Part shown: positions 5,398 through 9,727 of the stretch, piece by piece | Layout of the letters: every line of letters begins with the position of its first letter | Numbering within the stretch: the first letter of the stretch is position 1 | From: Chloroflexota bacterium | GTDB lineage: Bacteria > Chloroflexota > Dehalococcoidia > SZUA-161 > JAUWZY01 | Reading direction: 5' to 3' | Assembly (NCBI GenBank): GCA_030615045.1 | Contig: JAUWZY010000024.1 | Span: 1-9,727, forward strand | DNA length: 9,727 nucleotides | Made by a program: the position numbers and the translations under genes | The notes under the pieces: generated by a model | Databases searched by the model: none | The model's input: the letters and a program-made list of their open reading frames with translations, nothing else | What the model was told of the DNA's origin: nothing

Positions 5398-6811
5398 AAA
5401 TCCCGGCCAACCCCTGCCCCGCCTTTAGCAGCTTCTTCACCTTATCCAAACTATCGCTTTCGGCATAGATACGGATGATCGGTTCCGTCCCCGAGAAGCG
5501 GATGAGCAGCCAGCTTTCGTCTGCCAGCTTGAAACGGAAGCCATCCATGGTATCAAACTGGGCCACCTTGATGCCGCCGATCTCATTCGGCTTGCTCCCG
5601 GTGACACGGTCGATGATCGCCTCCTGATCTTCCGCCGGGAAACCGAGGTCAACTCGATCATAGTAATGTGGTCCTACTTTGCTATAGAGATAATTTAGCA
5701 GCTGAGACGGTTTTTTGCCTAAGCTGACCAGCAAGTCGAGGAAATAAAGCCCGGCTAAGATGCCATCTCGCTCTGGGATGTGGTTCCTGAGGCCGTAGCC
5801 CCCGCTCTCCTCACCCCCGATAAGGGTGTTCTCTGCGAGCATTTCAGGCCAGACATATTTAAAGCCGACAGGGGTCTCATAAACTGGCACCGAGAACAGC
5901 TCCCCCAGGCGGTAAAGCATGCTGGTAGAGGTTATGGTCTTAATGATAGTGCCTCGCTCCCCTCGCACCTCGAGGAGATAGAGGGCGAGGAGGGCAAAGA
6001 CCTGATGGGGAGTGAGAAACAGGCCATTTTCATCCACCACCCCGATCCTGTCACCATCGCCATCGGTGGCTAAGCCCACATCAGCCTCCCTCTCTGGCAC
6101 CAGGGCCGAGAGCTTGGTCAGGTTTTGGGCAATGGGCTCGGGCTGAATTCCCGGGAATAAAGGGTTTCGCTCCGCGTTAATCTCAAATACCTCGGTGCTG
6201 CCCCCTGCCAATAGCGTCTTGAGGTAGCCAGCGCCGGCTCCGTACATGGAGTCGATCACTATCTTGAGCCCGGCTTGTCGCAGCTTTTCCAGGTGTACCA
6301 ATTCAGCTATGTGCTGGAGGTAAACAGGGGAAAAGTCCAAATACTCAATAAGCCCTTGCTTTAAGCCATCATTCAACGGGATCTGTTTCACAGCGGCCGC
6401 TGATGACGGAATGCGCTGTTCTATCTCATCGGTGACCTCAGTGGGGGCACTTCCCCCGAACTCCGATTTATACTTGAAGCCATTCCAGATAGCGGGATTG
6501 TGGCTGGCGGTGATAATCGCTGCCCCGGCTGCTTTGCTCACTACAACCCCATAGCTTACTATCGGGGTTGGTGTCGCCTTAGGACAGAGATATGACTTGA
6601 TGCCATTCCCGGCGGCAACTTCAGCTACCGCAGCGGCGAAGTCCTCCGAGGAAAAGCGAGTGTCATAGCCGATCACCAAGCCACGATGAGCCATGCCTGA
6701 ATCCAGGATGTAGTTTGCTACCCCCTGGGCACAAGCGCAGACATTATCAAAGGTGAAATCTTGGGCTATGATGCCGCGCCAGCCATCGGTGCCGAATTTG
6801 ATCGCTGTCAT
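5396..6811 (-). CDS. Phosphoglucomutase/phosphomannomutase (alpha-D-phosphohexomutase family)
   Basis: A 471-residue member of the alpha-D-phosphohexomutase superfamily, which moves phosphate between C1 and C6 of hexoses through a phosphoserine. All four signature loops are present: FGTDGWRG near residues 6-13, the catalytic serine S103 in TASHNP, the metal-binding DGDGDR at 250-255, the sugar-binding GGEESGG at 332-338, and the phosphate-binding RFSGTEP at 438-444. The GEESGG loop is compatible with glucose specificity but does not exclude mannose. ATG at 6811 gives the family-like opening MTAIKFGTDGW. A TTG at 6850 would add 13 residues without precedent in the family. The gene lies 94 nt after metK and 15 nt before a zinc-ribbon gene, with the PGI/PMI isomerase further down. 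Together they would supply glucose 1- and mannose 1-phosphate for nucleotide sugars. Confidence 0.93.
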   Translation of the reverse strand: MTAIKFGTDGWRGIIAQDFTFDNVCACAQGVANYILDSGMAHRGLVIGYDTRFSSEDFAAAVAEVAAGNGIKSYLCPKATPTPIVSYGVVVSKAAGAAIITASHNPAIWNGFKYKSEFGGSAPTEVTDEIEQRIPSSAAAVKQIPLNDGLKQGLIEYLDFSPVYLQHIAELVHLEKLRQAGLKIVIDSMYGAGAGYLKTLLAGGSTEVFEINAERNPLFPGIQPEPIAQNLTKLSALVPEREADVGLATDGDGDRIGVVDENGLFLTPHQVFALLALYLLEVRGERGTIIKTITSTSMLYRLGELFSVPVYETPVGFKYVWPEMLAENTLIGGEESGGYGLRNHIPERDGILAGLYFLDLLVSLGKKPSQLLNYLYSKVGPHYYDRVDLGFPAEDQEAIIDRVTGSKPNEIGGIKVAQFDTMDGFRFKLADESWLLIRFSGTEPIIRIYAESDSLDKVKKLLKAGQGLAGI

Positions 6812-6905
6812 CTCGACAAACCTGCGGAATCGCCATAGCAAGGCCGGCAATCTATATTACAAGCATTTGTCACCGCAAAGCTGACTATGACCGGAGGCAA
6901 AATCT

Positions 6906-8114
6906 TCATGCTAATCCTGCTTCGGCCCTGAGAATTGCTGCGGCATCGGTTTTCTCCCAGGGCAGGTCGAGATCATCGCGTCCAAAGTGGCCATAGGTAG
7001 CGACTTGCCTGTAGATAGGACGGCGAAGCTTGAGCGTCTCGATGAGTGCCCCGGGACGGAAGTCGAAATGCTTTTTCACCAGGTCGAGGATGAGAGCATC
7101 ATCGACCTTAGCCGTGTTGTAGGTCTCAATGAAGATGGAGAGGGGGTGAGCGACTCCGATAGAGTAGGCAACATGGAGCTCCAGGCGGTCGGCAAGGCCA
7201 GCAGCCACTATGTTCTTGGCCGCATAGCGGGCCATGTAGGCAGCGGAGCGGTCAACCTTGGTTGGGTCCTTGCCTGAAAAACAACCCCCGCCATGCCGGG
7301 CAGCACTGCCATAGGTATCGACCAGGATCTTGCGTCCTGTGGTTCCGGTATCGCCCATGGGGCCTCCGACTACAAACCGCCCCGTAGGATTAATATAATA
7401 GCGGGTTTTTTCATCCAGCAGGGGGGCAGGGATCACTGCTTTTATCACCTGCTCCGGAATGTCTCTGCGGATGATCTCAATGCTCACCGCATCATCATGC
7501 TGGGCGCCGATGACTACTGAGTCCACTCTTATCGGCACGCCGTGGCTATACTCCACCGTAACCTGTGACTTGCCGTCGGGGCGAAGATAGGGCAGTATTT
7601 TCTCCTTCCTCACGTGGGCGAGACGACGACAGAGTTTGTGAGCTAAGGCAATGGGAAGCGGCATCAGTTCCGGGGTCTCATTGCAGGCAAATCCGACCAT
7701 CATCCCTTGGTCTCCGGCGCCGAGCATCTCCTTCTCGTCATGGATGTTTTCTCGCCCCCTGGACTCGAGTGCGCTATCGACACCGAGGGCAATGTCGCGA
7801 GATTGCTCCTTTATCGAGACCAGGACACCGCAGGTCTCGCAGTCGAAGCCATACTTAGCCCTGGTATAACCCACTTCTCGGACTACCCGACGAACGATGT
7901 CAGGGATCTCAACATAGCAGTCGGTGGTGACCTCACCCATCACCACCACCGTCCCGGTGGTGACCATGGTCTCGCAGGCAACGCGGGCTACCGGGTCTTT
8001 AGCTAAGATAGCATCGAGGATGGCATCTGAGATCTGGTCGCAGAGCTTATCCGGGTGGCCCTCGGTGACCGACTCCGAAGTTATCAGTATCGAAGGTGAA
8101 TGGGCAAAAGTCAT
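6906..8114 (-). CDS. metK: S-adenosylmethionine synthase
   Basis: MetK makes S-adenosylmethionine from methionine and ATP in the cytoplasm. It has 402 residues, close to the usual bacterial length. Signatures are SESVTEGHPDKLCDQISDA at residues 13-31 (with H20, D22 and K23), the GAGDQG ATP-binding hexapeptide at 132-137, GDTGTTGRKI at 254-263, and the glycine-rich GGGCFSGKDPTKVDRSAAY at 275-293. The family-like C-terminal YGHFGRDDLDLPWE is intact. The ATG at 8114 has AAGGAG at 8122-8127 with a 7-nt spacer. It follows ahcY after only 16 nt, so the two genes of the SAM cycle are almost certainly in one transcript. No SAM or SAH riboswitch could fit in that gap; any such control would lie upstream of the window. 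Confidence 0.98.
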   Translation of the reverse strand: MTFAHSPSILITSESVTEGHPDKLCDQISDAILDAILAKDPVARVACETMVTTGTVVVMGEVTTDCYVEIPDIVRRVVREVGYTRAKYGFDCETCGVLVSIKEQSRDIALGVDSALESRGRENIHDEKEMLGAGDQGMMVGFACNETPELMPLPIALAHKLCRRLAHVRKEKILPYLRPDGKSQVTVEYSHGVPIRVDSVVIGAQHDDAVSIEIIRRDIPEQVIKAVIPAPLLDEKTRYYINPTGRFVVGGPMGDTGTTGRKILVDTYGSAARHGGGCFSGKDPTKVDRSAAYMARYAAKNIVAAGLADRLELHVAYSIGVAHPLSIFIETYNTAKVDDALILDLVKKHFDFRPGALIETLKLRRPIYRQVATYGHFGRDDLDLPWEKTDAAAILRAEAGLA

Positions 8115-8130
8115 GGCCTTGCTCCTTTCT

Positions 8131-9405
8131 CTAAGTTCCCAGCTCCCAGCTTTCCAAGTATCTCCTCTGTTCCTTGGTCAGGGTATCGATTGTGATCCCT
8201 GTGGCGAGGAGCTTCAACCTTGCTATCTCTCTATCGATGTCCTTGGGTACGGGATAGACTTTCGGACTCAGGGTTTGCTTGGTTTTGGCCAAATATTCCA
8301 CACTAAGGGCCTGGTTGGCGAAGCTCATATCCATAATACTGGCTGGGTGCCCCTCGGCGGCGGCTAAATTTATCAGTCGACCCTCGCCAAGGAGGTAAAG
8401 ATGTTGTCCCTGAGCCAGGGTGTACTGGTCAACAAAGGGACGCAGCCGCCTCTTTTCCACAGCTAAGCTTTCCAGGGCGGGGATGTTGATCTCAACATTG
8501 AAATGGCCGCTGTTTGCCAGGATGGCCCCGTCTTTCATCCGCAGCAGATGCTCTTTGTTGATGGCGTTCAGCCCTCCGGTGACGGTGATGAATATATCAC
8601 CCAGTTCAGCAGCCTGGAGCGATGGCATCACCTGATAGCCATCCATGATCGCTTCCAGAGCGCGAACTGCATCGACCTCGGTTATAATTACCTGAGCGCC
8701 AAGCCCTCTGGCCCGCATCGCTATGCCTTGTTCGCACCAGCCATAGCCGCAGATGACCACCTTCTTGCCGGCAAACAGGATATTGGTTGCCCGCATGATG
8801 CCATCGATAGTGCTCTGCCCTGTGCCGTAGCGGTTGTCGAAGAGATATTTGGTCTCTGCTTCATTGACGGCGATGATGGGGTATCTCAGCTTTCCCTCTC
8901 GCTCCAGGCTGTGCAGCCTGATGACCCCGGTGGTGGTCTCTTCGGTGCCTCCGATGACCTCGCCGATAAGCTCAGTGCGCTCTTTATGGATACTTGCCAC
9001 CAGGTCGGCGCCATCATCCAGGGTAACTTGTGGCTTATTGTCCAGGGCAGCATTGATGTGATTATAATAGGTGTCGTTGTCCTCGCCCTTAATGGCATAG
9101 ACTGAGATGCCGTGATTTTGGACCAAGGCAGCGGCGACGTCATCCTGGGTGCTCAGTGGATTTGAGGCACACAAAGCCAGGTTGGCGCCGCCCTCTTTGA
9201 GCGTCAGGGCCAGATTCGCCGTCTCTGTGGTGATGTGAAGGCAGCCGGAGACTCGGACGCCGGAGAGGGGTTTTTCCTGGGCAAACCGCTGCCGGATCAG
9301 CCTGATCACCGGCATCTCGCGGGCAGCCCATTCAATGCGCAGCTCGCCGGCTGAGGCAAGTGAACTATCCTTAATATCGCTCTGAACCTTTGTTCTACGA
9401 CCCAT
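8131..9405 (-). CDS. ahcY: Adenosylhomocysteinase (S-adenosylhomocysteine hydrolase)
   Basis: AhcY splits S-adenosylhomocysteine into adenosine and homocysteine using tightly bound NAD, relieving product inhibition of methyltransferases. At 424 residues, ending LESWELGT, it belongs to the short archaeal-like class that lacks the Lys/Tyr C-terminal tail of the human enzyme. Substrate-site residues are present: H57 in SGCLHITTETA, DDGAD, E156 in EETTTGV, K186 and D190-N191 in ETKYLFDN. Position 195 is Thr where the human enzyme has Cys. The NAD Rossmann loop reads GYGWCEQG (220-227), with Glu225 where relatives usually have the third Gly (human GDVGKG). The start is ATG at 9405, with AGGGGG 6 nt upstream. 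An extension to 9459 would run further into the upstream PHP gene. Its first 11 nt overlap the end of that gene. Confidence 0.97.
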   Translation of the reverse strand: MGRRTKVQSDIKDSSLASAGELRIEWAAREMPVIRLIRQRFAQEKPLSGVRVSGCLHITTETANLALTLKEGGANLALCASNPLSTQDDVAAALVQNHGISVYAIKGEDNDTYYNHINAALDNKPQVTLDDGADLVASIHKERTELIGEVIGGTEETTTGVIRLHSLEREGKLRYPIIAVNEAETKYLFDNRYGTGQSTIDGIMRATNILFAGKKVVICGYGWCEQGIAMRARGLGAQVIITEVDAVRALEAIMDGYQVMPSLQAAELGDIFITVTGGLNAINKEHLLRMKDGAILANSGHFNVEINIPALESLAVEKRRLRPFVDQYTLAQGQHLYLLGEGRLINLAAAEGHPASIMDMSFANQALSVEYLAKTKQTLSPKVYPVPKDIDREIARLKLLATGITIDTLTKEQRRYLESWELGT

Positions 9406-9727
9406 GCAATGCCCCCTGTGCTGATCGGACTCTGCTACCAAGGAATTGATCAGCAACATAATCTGGTATATCCAATGTGCCGAGAAGCAGCGGTTTTTGA
9501 TGACAATCGCTGCCCCCGGTCATGATCAGAGCATGCTTCTTGGCGAACTCGATGTAGTGTGCAGTGGTCTTGGCATCGTTTCTTGAATGCCAGCACTCGA
9601 CACCATCGATGTAGTCTAACATATATTCTTCGATGATCTTTGTCTGTTTCTCCAGATCACGAGTTATGCTTACCAGAGATGTCCCGTTCGGGTCATTGGG
9701 GTGCGCGTGCACGAGTATGCCGCCGGC
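9395..9727 (-). CDS. PHP-domain metal-dependent phosphoesterase, C-terminal part (5' truncated)
   Basis: The frame is open to the window edge, giving the last 110 residues of a longer protein. GGILVHAHP near the edge and MTGGSDCH with a following KPLLLGT match the C-terminal metal-ligand motifs of the TrpH-like PHP superfamily (usual forms are AHP and GGSDFHG). The intervening DGVECWHSRND segment sits where relatives have a short His-containing loop. Members include 3',5'-nucleoside bisphosphate phosphatases and 5'-3' RNases, but the N-terminal HxH motif needed to judge activity is outside the window. The residues after DQFL look like a non-conserved tail. The stop lies 11 nt inside ahcY, so the two genes are probably coupled. 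Family assignment is fairly secure; substrate is not. Confidence 0.8.
   Translation of the reverse strand, partial: AGGILVHAHPNDPNGTSLVSITRDLEKQTKIIEEYMLDYIDGVECWHSRNDAKTTAHYIEFAKKHALIMTGGSDCHQKPLLLGTLDIPDYVADQFLGSRVRSAQGALHGS
9412..9417 (-). promoter_or_regulatory. Ribosome-binding site deciding the ahcY start
   Basis: AGGGGG on the - strand, within the 3' end of the PHP gene, is 6 nt from the ATG at 9405. It supports that start over the in-frame alternative 54 nt further upstream. Confidence 0.55.

Noticed and set aside
6812..6850. 13-codon TTG-initiated extension of the mutase
   Set aside because: The extension (MPALLWRFRRFVE) precedes the canonical opening and has no clear ribosome-binding site.
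6846..6905. GTCA/TGAC inverted repeat after metK as a terminator
   Set aside because: The stem is only 4 base pairs and no T-run follows it, so it is not credible as an intrinsic terminator.
8115..8130. SAM or SAH riboswitch controlling metK
   Set aside because: Only 16 nt separate ahcY and metK, occupied mostly by the ribosome-binding site. No aptamer can fit, and the 94-nt gap after metK shows no convincing riboswitch fold.
7924..8367. A 147-codon + strand open frame across the metK start and ahcY end
   Set aside because: It lies antisense to two real genes and their ribosome-binding site, with a low-complexity Ser/Thr-rich start and no recognisable domain.
8503..9105. A 200-codon open frame on the + strand opposite ahcY
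   Set aside because: It is fully antisense to a clearly conserved enzyme and its translation resembles no family I know. No sensible ribosome-binding context was seen. Long antisense frames are common opposite GC-rich genes.

Overview
This is an ordinary bacterial chromosome segment, almost fully coding, with no mobile elements, CRISPR arrays, tRNA or rRNA genes and no gap above 100 bases. It holds eight genes on the + strand (positions 1 to about 4075) facing six genes on the - strand (about 4099 to 9727). The gene order, the archaeal-like short S-adenosylhomocysteinase and the bifunctional phosphoglucose/phosphomannose isomerase suggest the Chloroflexota, most likely the class Dehalococcoidia. 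That placement rests on remembered gene order in Dehalococcoides-like genomes and has not been checked by a search.

The + strand is the end of the alpha ribosomal operon followed by the L13/S9 cluster: rpsK (5'-truncated by the window edge), rpsD, rpoA, rplQ, truA, rplM, a small FmdB-type zinc-ribbon gene, then rpsI. The genes are packed tightly, with an ATGA overlap at rpoA/rplQ and 1-nt gaps at truA/rplM and rplM/fmdB, so translational coupling is likely. Two starts appear to be non-ATG codons that the Shine-Dalgarno position decides: ATT for truA and TTG for rpsI.

The - strand reads from the right edge leftwards: the C-terminal part of a PHP-domain phosphoesterase, ahcY, metK, then after a 94-nt gap a phosphoglucomutase/phosphomannomutase, a second FmdB-type zinc ribbon and a bifunctional PGI/PMI. 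ahcY and metK are two steps of the S-adenosylmethionine cycle. The mutase and isomerase together could interconvert glucose and mannose 6- and 1-phosphates with fructose 6-phosphate, which feeds nucleotide-sugar synthesis. The two arms converge across only 23 bases, with no visible intrinsic terminator.

I found no obviously new multi-gene system. The points most worth a second look are the probable AUU start of truA, the zinc-ribbon gene splitting the usual rplM-rpsI pair, and the loss of the third glycine of the NAD-binding motif in AhcY.
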